Assembly: GCA_905250075.1 (NCBI GenBank) | Contig: CAJNOP010000062.1 | Coordinates: forward strand, 218,656-282,655 | From: Rotaria sp. Silwood1 | Lineage: Eukaryota; Rotifera; Eurotatoria; Philodinida; Philodinidae | DNA: 64,000 nucleotides | Direction of reading: 5' to 3' | Shown: one piece after another, positions 1-12,259 of the stretch | Layout: the number at the start of each line of letters is the position of its first letter | Numbering within the stretch: the stretch's first letter is position 1 | The notes under the pieces: model-generated | What the model was told of the DNA's origin: nothing | The model's input: only the letters and a program-made list of their open reading frames with translations | The model's database searches: none | Made by a program: the position numbers and the translations under genes

Positions 1-3000
1 ACTCTTTCAGAATCATCAAAAGCCTTTCTTGCTTATTCACAATACATTCATTCATTTCTTTCACTTCCACTTGTTCCACTTGAAATTTCAAATAATGGGT
101 TATTCAATGAACTTAAACGACTTCAATTAGTACAAGAAGTTAACCATGATGTTATCAAGCGTTCTATGAAAACTTGTATTCTTCTATCAAATGAATTTAT
201 TGCATTATTACGTTGGTTATGTAGTACTGAAGTTAACAATAATAGCAATTTTATTGAAAGTATCTTCTCAACTATTCGATTTCGTGATAAAGATAAATCA
301 CCAATTATAATCTTAGAAAAAATAAAACATTATGATGAAATTAATCCATCACCATTGTTACCATTACCATCAAGTGTTATACCTTCTAGAATAGCTACAC
401 ATATTTCCAACGAAGATTTCAATAAACATTTATCATTAACACCATTAGCATTTGATGATCTATTAAACTTTTATTTTCTTGATGACCAAAAACATCTTTT
501 AACTGATCAAAATAAAGTTGTGCATCTGTTTAATTTAATTTCAAAATATTGGAATAGTATTCAACAATCTCAAAAAGATCGAATGAAGCAAATATTGTCA
601 CAAATTGAATGCATACCAACACAACAAGGAATGAAATTACCTAAAGAATCCTACATTCGATCACAAATATTATCACCTGACTTACCTATAATTGCTATAA
701 ATGTCGTACCAAATATGAATCCAAATAGTAAAGATGGAGTGCGAGTCAATGACTGTCGTAGTATCCAATTCAATAATGATTCAGATAATTGTGTTTTAGC
801 TGAATTTCTGAAATTAATTGGATGTCGAACAGTTCATGTACAATCATTCATCGCTCATCAAAATACTCTATCGAATGCACCAAAGTCAATGAAAGAAAAC
901 GCTCTAATATTCATTCAGTATTTGACGGATTCATATAGAACTATGAGTGAAGAAGATATTGCAGCATTGAAACAAACTCAATGCTTTGCAGGTAAATGCA
1001 CATTAACTTAGAACAGTTGTTAATCTTGTGCAATCGAACTAGAAGTTAATGGGAAACATGATTATTTTTTTCTAATCTTAGAGATACTTTATTCGTTCCC
1101 TTAGGTACAACAATTCAATCGGGAAACGAAACAGTTGGTCTATTCCGTCCTGACGAGCTACTTTTTTCAGAGGCTGCGCACCAACTTAAATCTAATACAG
1201 TGCATATAATATTTTGGCCTGATGATTTTCATGATTTGAACATCCATCACTTTCTATGTTCGCTTGGAATACGTGAAGCTCCTAAGCTTGATGATCTCAT
1301 TGATATGATTGACGAAGATTTTAAGAAACAACGTTTCGAACACGGTGGATCATCATACATCATACCGCCATCACTTGAATTCTTAGCCAAAAATGTTGAA
1401 AAGCATTATCCAAAACTTTGGAAAGAAAAAACAAATCGACGAGCCTTCATTCCCGCTCAATGGCCAGCTAATCCGACTGCTCGACGTGGTAATCGTAACG
1501 ATAATAGTATAGTATTGATGCCTATCGAAAAAATTTTTAAAAGTTTGACTTTTTTTAAATATTAGATTAGGCTTCTAACGTTATTGTTTTCTGTTTTAGA
1601 TTCTAATCCATTATGTGCTTGTCCTTTGCCACAAGTAGTGACATTATTTAAGAAATACTTGGATCTCTCAATATTGGGTCTCAGAGATAAACCACCATTG
1701 AAAGAAGCCTTTGAAATACTCATGGAAAGAAAAGATGTAGTTCTTAGATCATTCGAATGGACTTGCGTCATTTTTTCGTTTATGAGTAGTTTGGGCGGTA
1801 TGGAGACAGAATTAAAACAGCACGTCTCAGAATTAGCTTTCATTCCATTTCAAGGTTGTACTAATTGTTATGATTCATACTTATTGAAGTAGAGTTTTTA
1901 GGCACCGGTGAGTTAAGGAAACCATCTGAAGTCTTTATTGGTTCAAACAAATTTTCAACTCAGAGAACACACTCAGAAAGGTTTATTGGAATCGATACCA
2001 GTGGATTGATTGATTATGTAGATTTCGGCCCTTGTGGCAATTCATTTCTTCTTAATATTGGCGTCACGGACCAGCCATCAGCTTCATCGCTGGCTAAGTT
2101 ACTTTTAGACCGCCAAGCGAATTTCTTTAGAAATGAGAGACGTTCAAATGAAGATAAAACTTGCACATATTTGCACTGTCTTGCACGTCTGGCAGCTTCC
2201 ACAAAGAATAACGACGATATTGAAGACCAAACGTTGATCACAAGGCTCAAAAATGAGCCATGGTGTCTTGGATTCATCTACAACGATGATAATAAAAATA
2301 CCAAACAGAGTTATCAGATTGCATCACCCAAAGATATTTATCTAGTTGATGACTCCAATATTGCATCCTATTTCCGTCCATTATGTTCTCCTATTAATCC
2401 AAATTTAAATCACTTATACAACAAATTTGGATCGAGATGGCTACGAGACTGTATTGAGATGAAGTTTTCATTTCAAGGTATCATCATTTCTATATTGAAA
2501 TTTTCCGTATATAGTATTTTCACAGGTATTTCACCATGGTAATTTTTAGTACTAATATTGCTTAGCTGAATAGCTACTGAAGAATAAATTAAATTGAAAT
2601 TTAATGAGTTTTTACTTTTTTTGTCAAAAAGTAACTTAAGGTACACAATAAAGCATGCTATGTCTAATACAGACAAGATAGAAGCTAGACATTTTTCTTT
2701 CCAAGAGTAAATTGCAGCGTTTTGTTCGAAAAATCCTTGTGTCAATTCATATCGATACACAAAGAGTATTTATGCGTACTTGAATATTATCATAGTTATA
2801 TAAAACTTAAGAGTCTTTGACTTAAAAAACTTATGACTCGTCACAGCATTTATACCATACATAAAGATTTGTTCCCGTCTTTATTGTTACACAACAGTTT
2901 TATGGAAACGACTTATCATATGATCTAAATCGATTCATTTATGCATGTCTGTTTTGAATAATTATGATGATTTCTAAAAAACTATATAAATTTGTTTGAT

Positions 3001-4520
3001 TTATGGTTTATTTTCCAATAACTTAAATAGGTCACCCACATCAAACCAATCAATCAAAGAAGCTATGTAGTTTGATCTCGGATCGGCTGGATCTACTGGT
3101 CGTTAATAAACGTGTAAACAAGTTTATTTATCAAAAATGATGCACATCAATATATTATCATATCATTCTTTTAGGGTGAAAAAATACCAAAACTAAAGGA
3201 CAAATCATTTGAATTGCTTCGCAAAAGTCTCATCATTTATGAAGTCGACAGTATTGATTGTCACATGACCTTTCAAGAGAAATCATTTTCGGTAAGTTAT
3301 ATAGATTTACATTATTTGACTAGTTATTTTGTAGAAGAGCAATATGACAACATGTTCAATCGAATATTCCGATAATGGAATTGTGTTGCATATAAAAAAT
3401 CAAACTACAATAGAATATATGGATATTGCGAGCACTTTAGGTCAATTTATAATTGATGAAGTGACCGAAGACATGATTTACGGAATTCAGGTAAAACTTG
3501 AAAGTTCTTTGGAAAAACTTAAACGATCTGGTTATCCTATTGATCGATTGCGCATCAATCCACCGAAGCCAACTGATAGTGAGTATCACTCTTTTCAAAA
3601 AAAAAAATATATATAGAAAAGTCAGCAATATATTTTGTTTGCTCTAGTTCCTGTAGAACCAAAAACTCCAGTCATGCCGATTGTTCAACAGGATGAAAGT
3701 GGTTTAGATGCTGAAGAACACATAAAATCAGGAAATCCCGGTCTCAAACGGTTTGGAAAAAGCAAGCCGAATACTAGTACAGTACCAAGTTCGAGTAGCT
3801 ATGAAAAGTCTAATGCTACAACTACTGATTCTACGTTAGACGATGCAGACTATGATTTGCTTACGCCTGAAACTATTGAAGAGACTGTTTTACAAGTGCT
3901 TCAACCCTATAATAACGTGGAATTTTACACAGTAAACAATAAAATCGAGAACAATAGAACGACTAGAGAACCTTGTGAAGCACTACAGAATATTAATTTA
4001 GAAATTTACAAAGATCATTTTCACGGTATTCCATTTTATACGGAAAAAAATATGCATATTACTGACTCAATGCTCAATCGAGTTCGACAACTAGCCATTG
4101 TACTCAGTGGTCTTGCCTCTAATGTGTTTGATCAACCAGTAATGATGATGAAGCTTTATCGAGATGCAGATACCAATAAATTGCGTAAGATTTTATCTGT
4201 TCGAACACTGATGTAATTTATTGATTTATTTAGCTCGAATCGGATTTCATTATAATGGTTCACTTTTGTTCAATGTACGTTATTTTGAACGTATCTTTGC
4301 TGAAAAATTTGATCTACAAGGTGAAAATACTGCTAATCATGATTCAAACATGCATGATATTATTAATTTTTACTTTATGAAATCATGTCATTTACTAGTA
4401 CATAATGTGCATGTTAATCATGATGTTAAATTTATTCGTACACTTGAAAACACTGTAATCAAATTGTTACCAGCTAAAGACTCATTTCTTGAACTTTTTA
4501 AATTTTCGTGGGATTATTAA
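1..4520 (+). CDS. DUF3684 (NO VEIN / HSP90-type ATPase-like) large protein, 3' part, nine exons
   Basis: The reading frame is already open at base 1, so the N-terminus (in this family an HSP90-like ATPase fold) lies outside the window. Proposed exons are 1-991, 1105-1488, 1600-1854, 1902-2477, 3031-3113, 3175-3291, 3335-3578, 3648-4184 and 4234-4520; all junctions are GT-AG and keep frame. The second donor is the least certain (1488, 1494 and 1506 all fit). The protein follows the block order I recall for fungal and bdelloid DUF3684 proteins: a block with CIPTQQGMKLP and DLPI, a block with GLFRPDELLF, then FIP- and RKPSEVFIG-type blocks, and a C-terminal domain with YNGSLLFNVRYF. That last domain ends in a segment with HLLVHN, where fungal relatives, as I recall, carry HELAHN. 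The molecular role is unknown. Introns are 43-113 bp except one of 553 bp (2478-3030). No stop interrupts the spliced frame, so the gene looks intact. Confidence 0.75.
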
Positions 4521-5367
4521 TATAAATCGAATACAATGATCAATGTAATCACAAGGACATTTATGATATGTTGACGATATGATCAATCTTATTTTCAAAA
4601 GATCTACAATAAAAGTTTTACAGACTACTATTTAAGTCAATCTTGTATTTCGATTCAAACCTTTCAATTTCAAAATACAAAATGCTTTTTGTTATATACT
4701 TAAAAACAAGTTCTTCAGCACAGATTTTCAGACTCACGCCGTTTTCCATAGACATCAGCTTTTTACTAGAAACACATAGATGAGATTTCGCCTATGTAAT
4801 ATTTCATTTTGTGCAGAATTCAATGCTTTACAATACTATTGAGTAGAATCAGTTCTCAAATGTCAACGAAGAGCTACGCCAAAAACAATTGTTTTGCTTT
4901 ATACATATACAATTTTTGACTTTTTCACAAAATTTATTGATCGTTGCTCGTTCTTATTCTCGAAAGAAAATATGAATATACATTCGGAAATATCAAAAAC
5001 TTCTTATTCAAAGTATCTATCTTTTAGTTGCAGAAAAATGAGCGAATACTTTTGCGCTATGAATTATGATAAAAGATAATGAATTGAATAAACAAAGAGG
5101 ATAATTTTTCTGTTTTCTTGACTTTTAGAAAATGAATAGTTTCTTTATTTCAAATGACAAAATTGTAAATGCAACTTCTGTTCTAATTGTTTTTTTTTGT
5201 ATAGTTCTTCGCATAATTAACACTAAAAACTCTTAAAATAATAAATCATCTTGATTTTGTAAATTTTTACAATGATACAAAATAAAAAGCTCCGAGTTAT
5301 AAAACATGTAACAATAAGAATCCAAGTACAAATTAAACAATTTTGAAATCATCATCGTTTCATAAAT
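4521..5367. other. Intergenic, AT-rich
   Basis: This spacer lies between the convergent ends of the DUF3684 gene and the GTPase pseudogene. It has only short accidental ORFs. An AATAAA at about 4607 could serve as the poly(A) signal of the upstream gene. I see no repeat or RNA gene in it. Confidence 0.4.
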
Positions 5368-8300
5368 TTATAAATTGCTGACAATATCTGGTACTTCATA
5401 TTCATATTGTTTCATTATGATTTCTTGTACTTGTTTTATCGCTATCATTTGTTCATATATCATAGAATATTCTCGAATAGTTTGAATCCATTTATAAATA
5501 TTTGGTAATGAACTCTATTGATGATTATTCTTCATATCATTTATGTGGATTTCATAATTACTTTTTAGTTTTCTTAACTCATTAACTAACTGTAAATTCA
5601 AATGATTTACATTTTGACTAAGACAAATATTATTTTCTTCATCAATCATTTTTGTTAGTACAATATCAAATAGATCATCTTTTGATACACATGCTGCATA
5701 CATAAGAAAAGAAAAAGGAAATTCAGCACTAGCATAACACAATTTCGATAATAATTCCTTTGCTTGACATTGATCAATATTGAACGAGTGACTTGAAAGT
5801 TCGTATTTGAATAGATAATCTATTGGAACATGTTGATTGAAAGGACATGAACAAGTATAACAAATTTCTTGGATTTCATGTGGAATATCATTTACAATCC
5901 AAAAGTCACCAACTTGATGAACCTGAGGTTTACACATGAGACAAATAGTAGACAGACGATGAATAACTTTAAGATGTATTTCAATAGATTTTGCTATAGA
6001 ATTCATATGCGGTATAATAATATATTGAAGAATATTACGCATTGTTTCTAACATAGGTCGTATCATAGGCATAATTTCAAATTGAGCATGTTTTATTAAT
6101 TGTAATTTTCCGGGTATAAGACAACCTATGAAATTCTTACAAATATAATCAAATAATCGATTGGATTCTATTATTGAAATTGACCAACTTTTTTCATATT
6201 TCTTTTTCTCGCTATCATTGAATTGAATTCCATATTTTTTACAGCAACTAAATATCGAAATGATTCATTATCAAAATAGAATGTATTATCTTTTTTCGAC
6301 ATAGAATATCATTCATTAAAAGTGAATTAAAACTTGTTTCAAGTAATTATTTTGTATTTCCAAGTTTAAATGAAGTCGATGATTGTGTATGAGTAAAACA
6401 AAAGATAAGATTTTTACATGTATTTGAACTAAGAAAATCAACTAATTGTGTAAGACATATTCAAAAAAAAAATTATTCATTTGTTCTATATTAGATTTAA
6501 TTAGAAAACAAATAACATTTAAATATGAAAAATTATTAATATAATCTAAAATATATTGCATATTGATCTTAGCTTGTGTATCATCAAAACCAGGTGTATC
6601 AATAAAACGTAATTTTATTTCATCATTATCTTTAAAATAAAATATATGTGATTTACAATATTGTGTTACTGATTGATTTGAATTATCAAAATCACTATGT
6701 CTTGTAATATGTTCTTCATAATTATTGTTGATCTTTATGCAAAATGATACCGATATAAGAAAAATAGGTTTATTTAATTCAGCTCGTTCGAATGTTTTAT
6801 ATTGAATATAATTAATAAAAGCATTGATAAAAGTTGATTTACCAACATTTGTTTCATCAAGAAGAAGAATATTAATGATTTTCGAAGATGATAATTGTGG
6901 TTTTGTTAATGAAAACGATTGACTATGCTTTTTTTTTGTATTAATGTTGTTATTTGATTTTCTCAATGGTAATACCATTATATTATGTAATTCGAAAGAA
7001 CAATAGGAAAAATCAGCATAGATAAGATTTAAATTCGAATTCTTCTTACGTTCTCTAATAAGTTGATAACATAGTTGTTCAAATTTTTGATTGTTTATTT
7101 ATCGTCAAAGTATCATTTGAATAAAGAACACGATCGTGTCAATGATCGATAATTAATTTATATTCTAATGATTGTTCATTATCATCATGATTAATATAAT
7201 GTTCTGCTACATTATAAATGAAATATCCTTTAGCTTCAAGAATATGAATATATTGTTGAAATTGTCTAAAACAATTTGTTAAAGTCATTTAATTTTTATC
7301 ATTTAATACATGTTCAATTTGAGAAATATCATCTCAATCAATATGAATATTCCAAATTAAATTTCGAATACGTTCAATTTCATATTCATATATTTGTCTT
7401 AGATTTTGCCATTGATTTTTAATTTTTTTTTTGTTGTTCCTATTTAAGATATTTACCTAATAATCTTTTTACATTGTAATCAAATGAATATTTTAAACTT
7501 TTCATTTTAGATAATAATTCTATTAAATATTCTTCAAGTTTATTCATCAATTGTAAAGGAAGAAAAATGAAAATAATTTCTGATTTACTATATTGAGAAA
7601 ATAAATCTTCAATAGATTGAAGTGTATACATGACTGAACGATGGATATCATGCATTTTTTTTGTATTGACAAATATCAATTAATCATGTCATGTTCATCA
7701 ATTGTGGAATATTTGAATAGATTTTTGTATCGATGATTTTGTTCAAGAGATTTTCATCCTCTAATAATAGGTTAGAAGATCGACAATCTTCTCGAAAAAT
7801 AGCTTGAATATTATTAAGTACATTATCAATCATTTCAGCAAGTTCATCATCAGATGATAATTGTAATACAACAACAAATTCTGTTCCCCAAGTAATACTA
7901 GTAATGCATCCATTTTAGTTAACAATGATTGAATAGAATTTTGTATATTTGATATATCATCACAAAGTCGTTCTTCTCGTTCCAAATATGAATAATATAA
8001 AAAACGAGTGTATTTATCAATTGGATGAGCATAATCAATGAATAAAGCTATATTAATTTTCGATACTAGATTCAATAGAATACTTAAGCGTAATTCATCT
8101 TGAACACCAATCATTTTAAGAAGATTTAGATTTTTATCTCTAATACCATTTATAATTTGACATTGTCTTGTTCGATATGATTGTGATAATCATTGTTCAT
8201 CATTGATATTTAATTATTCTAATTAATACATGGTCTCGATTGATATCATATAAAGAGCCGAGACTACCTAATGAATCAATAGCTGTACGTTGTAATGAAA

Positions 8301-8615
8301 TCGTATGAAATAAAGTTTGACTAATGATTGATTAGTTTTTGGTTCGCCTAGTGGATAATTTAATGATTGTGGAATATGGAAAAAAGGTAAATTCGATTGA
8401 ATTTCTTCAAGATGAATAATGTGTAATTCATTACCTGCATAAAAACTTCAGTGTCTGGTACTAAAGATGTAAGAGATTGAACAGTTTCTTGAAGAGATAC
8501 TAATTGTATTCGTTTCAAATCCTTGAATTGATGCAACATTTTCTTGTGTTTGAGATGAAAAATCATAAAAACGAGAAATACTATCAGTTCAATCGAGGAC
8601 TTGTCGATTCATATT
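5368..8615 (-). pseudogene. Decayed P-loop GTPase-domain protein
   Basis: Reading leftward from about 8615, similarity continues through many frames broken by stops and shifts. The clearest block (6978-6442) is a GTPase domain: a Walker A-like stretch ending NVGKSTFINA, a following SVTQYCKS segment and a DTPGFDDT switch. This is the layout of large G-domain proteins common in bdelloids and molluscs. The expected first glycine of the P-loop is aspartate (DETNVGKS). Upstream blocks (8566-8360, 8114-7690) look like the helical N-terminal region of the same multidomain family. Downstream blocks (6072-5515, then to a stop at 5368-5370) carry a Cys-rich segment (CLMCKP, CYTCSCPF) and a helical C-terminus. 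Stops include one in the first ten codons after the likely ATG and several between 7700 and 7080. I call it a pseudogene rather than an intron-rich gene because many breaks lack splice signals. The product, if any, is unknown. Confidence 0.65.
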
Positions 8616-9952
8616 TTAAATGATAATAGTTGTTTTTTTTATTCTTATCTTAAGAAGGATATTTACACGTTTTCTAAATGTATACGAGTAATTTAAAAGT
8701 AATTGTCATAAATATTTCTTTTTCGTATTAATTTGCATAGATGAATTCATTGATTCGATCATTTTCTATAATAAAATGAAAATATTGTTTGTACTGCATA
8801 AAATTTTATATATTTCCTTTTAAAGCATTTTAAGAACGAAGAAAGCGATTGTTGGCAATGTGTGTTTCTCTTATTTCACTGTTCTGAAAACCTTTGTTTT
8901 TTCTTATCTTGTTTTAGGGGCTCCCCTTGCGTTTTTTGAAAAAAATCAGTATTTGTTAAATTGATCGGTTTTATAATTCATATCTTGTGAGATAAAGAAT
9001 TGTGTTTACTTTCGAATGCACTACAGTTTATTGATTTTCTAATGACATTTAAGGATATTAGATAATTTTTTCTAAGACTTCACACTGAAGACAATAACAT
9101 ATTTCTTTTAAAGCTTTTGCTTTAAGTAAATATAAAATTCTAGCATAAAAAAATTACATAAGGATATGAAATTATTAAGCATTGATTCATAATTAAATTT
9201 TAACAAACAGAACCAAAGACCAAAAATTTTTTCACTATTATTTCACCAATGTAAAGTCGACTGTGAATCACTGTTTACTTATTTGTTTTGTATACATCAT
9301 TATCTGCGTAAAGCATTAAAATACTGCATGAAAATAGTGTTCCATTTCGATGTAACTTTTCACAATGTTGGACGAACAGAACTGCCTGTCTATTCAGTGA
9401 GATTATATCGAACTCCGTTGATTTTTAGTACATTTTCTGACTTTTTATCAAAATTTCCGCGAAACAATATTGCCGTTTATAAGTTATAAAATAATTTTGT
9501 TTTATATAATATCAGACAGAAAGACGTATTCATAGGTATCATATAGTGCATATAACGAAAATGCACACGACATGACTCATACAAAGTATACTGTAATTAT
9601 ATTACAAATTGTTCTCGGAATTAAAATCAAGTCGAAGTTCTTTTTTAAGTTTCATAGCAGCCACAAGACGATTTTTTTCAGTAAATAGACTACTAGGAAT
9701 TTATTTCTTCAATTTGGTTGAATCATTTAGTGAATGCATATAAAGCATTTTCATTCTTATCATGTGTACACTCGTACAGATTTGATCATAGGTACATATA
9801 CTCTATCGTCTAGATCCGATAGCCTACCAATGCTAAGCTTACTATGATTTCTTGCTTGTTGAAAAAGGTAAAAAAATAAAAATATGATCAGGCTACAGTG
9901 AATAATACGTTATATTTGATTGGTTACAAAAATTCGAGCTGCAGTTCTATAA
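8616..9952. other. Intergenic, AT-rich
   Basis: No gene recognised. The longest ORF (9283-9489, +) has no family features, and its bias looks like ordinary AT-rich sequence. The segment separates the start of the GTPase pseudogene from the stop codon of the ART-TPR gene. Confidence 0.4.
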
Positions 9953-12259
9953 TCAACTCGTACTAGGATCATGAGCATGGATCAATTCGAGTGTTTCTAT
10001 AATAATTGGATGATTTTTTGGATAAATTTTCTCTTGTAACTCCAAAGCTCTCATGTAACACACGGAGACTTGATCTGATTCATTGTGTTGAACATAACAT
10101 TGAGCTAACATGATTAGACATATCGATGTTGCAGCATATTGTAGGTGAATGTTCGTCTCAAGGATGTGCAATCCTCGTTTGAGAAAGTTAAGCTGTTGAT
10201 GATGATCGTTTGTGTGAAGTTCTCCAAGTTTCATGAGAAGATGAGCATTGTTTGGATGGTTCTCGCGGAGATGAGTTTCATTGAACGCTATTTGTTCGAG
10301 ACAAATGGTGATCGCTCGATTCGTATAACCTTGTTGTTGATAGACATCAGCTAACGCTCTGACACAATTTGTTCGAATGGGATCATCGATCAATAAACAC
10401 CTCTTGCTAAGTTCGAATGCTGCTGTATAGAAATGTTCGGCAACAGTAAAATTCTTTTGTGCAAAATAAATGTCACCAATGACGCCTTGACATTGAACAA
10501 GTTCGATATGTGGTCGTGGATGAATTTGTTCGAGAATATCGCGTGCTTCAATGCACAAATCAAGAGCATTTTCGAATTCTTGATTAATTGTCTGGATTTT
10601 GCTAATATTGAGTGTGGTAATCGCTATATTTCGTGGATCATTCTTACAATTTAAAGCTTTCAAATAGAACTGAGAAGCTTCTTTCATTTCGCCAATTGCT
10701 TTGTAATAATTGCCGATACTATTCAATGTCATAGCTAGATTCGGATGGTTAGGTCGAAATTTTGCTTTTTTAATTTCATAAGCTGCATTCAAATATAGAA
10801 AGGCTTCGTTCCAATTGGAAACATGCATGTTTAGATCGCCAAGATGATCGTAGACCAAAGCTAAATCTTCATGATGACTTGGTAATACTCGAAGCATCAT
10901 TTGAAAGTAAGATTCGGCCTTAACAAATTGATGCATATCTAACAACAAGCGACCGAATAACAGATTGATACTTCCACTTTGAAACTTCTTGCGCATGATG
11001 TCAATACGATGTCGAATATCGTGTGTACCTTCATCTGTTGCTTCCATCTGAATTTTCCAGACGTTCAATTCAAAATCATAATCAACATTTTGAATTCGAA
11101 AAACGGATCCAATATTGAAAAGTACTTCACTCTCACTTGATTGCTTAGCATATTGTTCGATATCAACGAAAACAGTGGTTTTCAATCGAGATGCATCTAA
11201 TACAATTTCAAATATGACAACTTTGAAATCGTCACTATTCTTAGCATCTAAAATGAATTGTTGAGCTATTTTGATATCTTTACTTGTTGATAGAAAAGAA
11301 TTGGTTGAGACTAATCCGCCGACACTTGCACGAAGAATTTCTAATTCTTTCGTTGGCATTTGTGATTGACCACGAAAAAGTTTTAAGCAAGTTTGAATAT
11401 GTTGTTCTTGATGAACCTTTTCCAATTGTTTACACAGATCGACAATATAGAATCGAAATACATACCATAATGCCACATCTTCTGTGCGAAATGCTTGATT
11501 AACTAAACGATAAATGAAACAATCTTGAACGTACCAATCGATAGCTTTATCTGCTGTGTATGTCGACTGAAATAAGTCGATTTTCTCAAGTTCTGGCTTG
11601 TTACGGCGATAATAATCTTTACATTTTTTCAACATTACATCTTTGGCTAGTTTCGTAGGTGATATTTGTTTGAGTAATTCAACGAATAAGAGATAAGAAA
11701 AATAGGTTCCACTATTATCGAATGTATCTTTTGATGAACTCAACGATTTCATTGATTTCAAACTTTGATTTCGAAATAAATTCAGTTTCAATGAAGGAAT
11801 TTCACGTTGAATACAATTTTTCAAGGTCTCATGGTCAGTACAAATATCTGTTACATTGGAATATTTCTCAACTAGTGCAGCGTATTTATTATAATTGTTA
11901 CAGAATACAATAACACTAGATATCGTCTCTTGTATTGCTGGTAGAATAGTTTTTGCCAATGAACCAGACACAATGACGAGTATTTTTCTGTTTTCCAATT
12001 TCAGTCTTTCAATAGCAAGAAAGAACGCACTAACATGATCAATGAATAAACAATGATCATTGTTTAGTTGTCGAAGTAGTACTTTTGTACGTAAAGAATC
12101 AAGCGTATTTTCATTCGATTTCTCATCGAGCCAAATCAATGTGAATAAATTGATTGGTACTTCGCTCAACGTTATGCAACGGTACGGGTTATTGGTAATC
12201 AACAGATTGTTATCGGATTGTCGGACATGGATCTTCGATTTCGAAGCTTCATGGCCCAT
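9953..12259 (-). CDS. NAD(+)--protein-arginine ADP-ribosyltransferase with C-terminal TPR repeats
   Basis: Single-exon gene of 768 residues. Residues about 40-170 form the N-terminal domain usual in bdelloid ART proteins. The transferase domain (about 185-405) shows the R-S-E signature of arginine-specific ARTs: R296 in LFRGQ, the STS of SFLSTS at 324-326, and ExE at 376-378 followed by VLFNIGSVFRI. In this family the enzyme moves ADP-ribose from NAD+ to arginine side chains, and the second Glu of ExE is catalytic. Residues about 430-765 are kinesin-light-chain-like TPRs (for example the DHLGDLNMHVSNWNEA and NSIGNYYKAIGEMKEA units), probably for partner binding. The N-terminus MGHEAS fits the N-myristoylation pattern (Gly2, Ser6) and there is no signal peptide, so a membrane-attached intracellular enzyme is likely. 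The start is the first ATG of the open frame. All motifs are intact, so I expect activity. Confidence 0.88.
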   Translation of the reverse strand: MGHEASKSKIHVRQSDNNLLITNNPYRCITLSEVPINLFTLIWLDEKSNENTLDSLRTKVLLRQLNNDHCLFIDHVSAFFLAIERLKLENRKILVIVSGSLAKTILPAIQETISSVIVFCNNYNKYAALVEKYSNVTDICTDHETLKNCIQREIPSLKLNLFRNQSLKSMKSLSSSKDTFDNSGTYFSYLLFVELLKQISPTKLAKDVMLKKCKDYYRRNKPELEKIDLFQSTYTADKAIDWYVQDCFIYRLVNQAFRTEDVALWYVFRFYIVDLCKQLEKVHQEQHIQTCLKLFRGQSQMPTKELEILRASVGGLVSTNSFLSTSKDIKIAQQFILDAKNSDDFKVVIFEIVLDASRLKTTVFVDIEQYAKQSSESEVLFNIGSVFRIQNVDYDFELNVWKIQMEATDEGTHDIRHRIDIMRKKFQSGSINLLFGRLLLDMHQFVKAESYFQMMLRVLPSHHEDLALVYDHLGDLNMHVSNWNEAFLYLNAAYEIKKAKFRPNHPNLAMTLNSIGNYYKAIGEMKEASQFYLKALNCKNDPRNIAITTLNISKIQTINQEFENALDLCIEARDILEQIHPRPHIELVQCQGVIGDIYFAQKNFTVAEHFYTAAFELSKRCLLIDDPIRTNCVRALADVYQQQGYTNRAITICLEQIAFNETHLRENHPNNAHLLMKLGELHTNDHHQQLNFLKRGLHILETNIHLQYAATSICLIMLAQCYVQHNESDQVSVCYMRALELQEKIYPKNHPIIIETLELIHAHDPSTS

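Noticed and set aside
2473-3030. Possible separate gene inside the long intron of the DUF3684 gene
   Set aside because: The minus-strand ORF there is AT-rich without motifs, and the flanking exons splice cleanly around the region.
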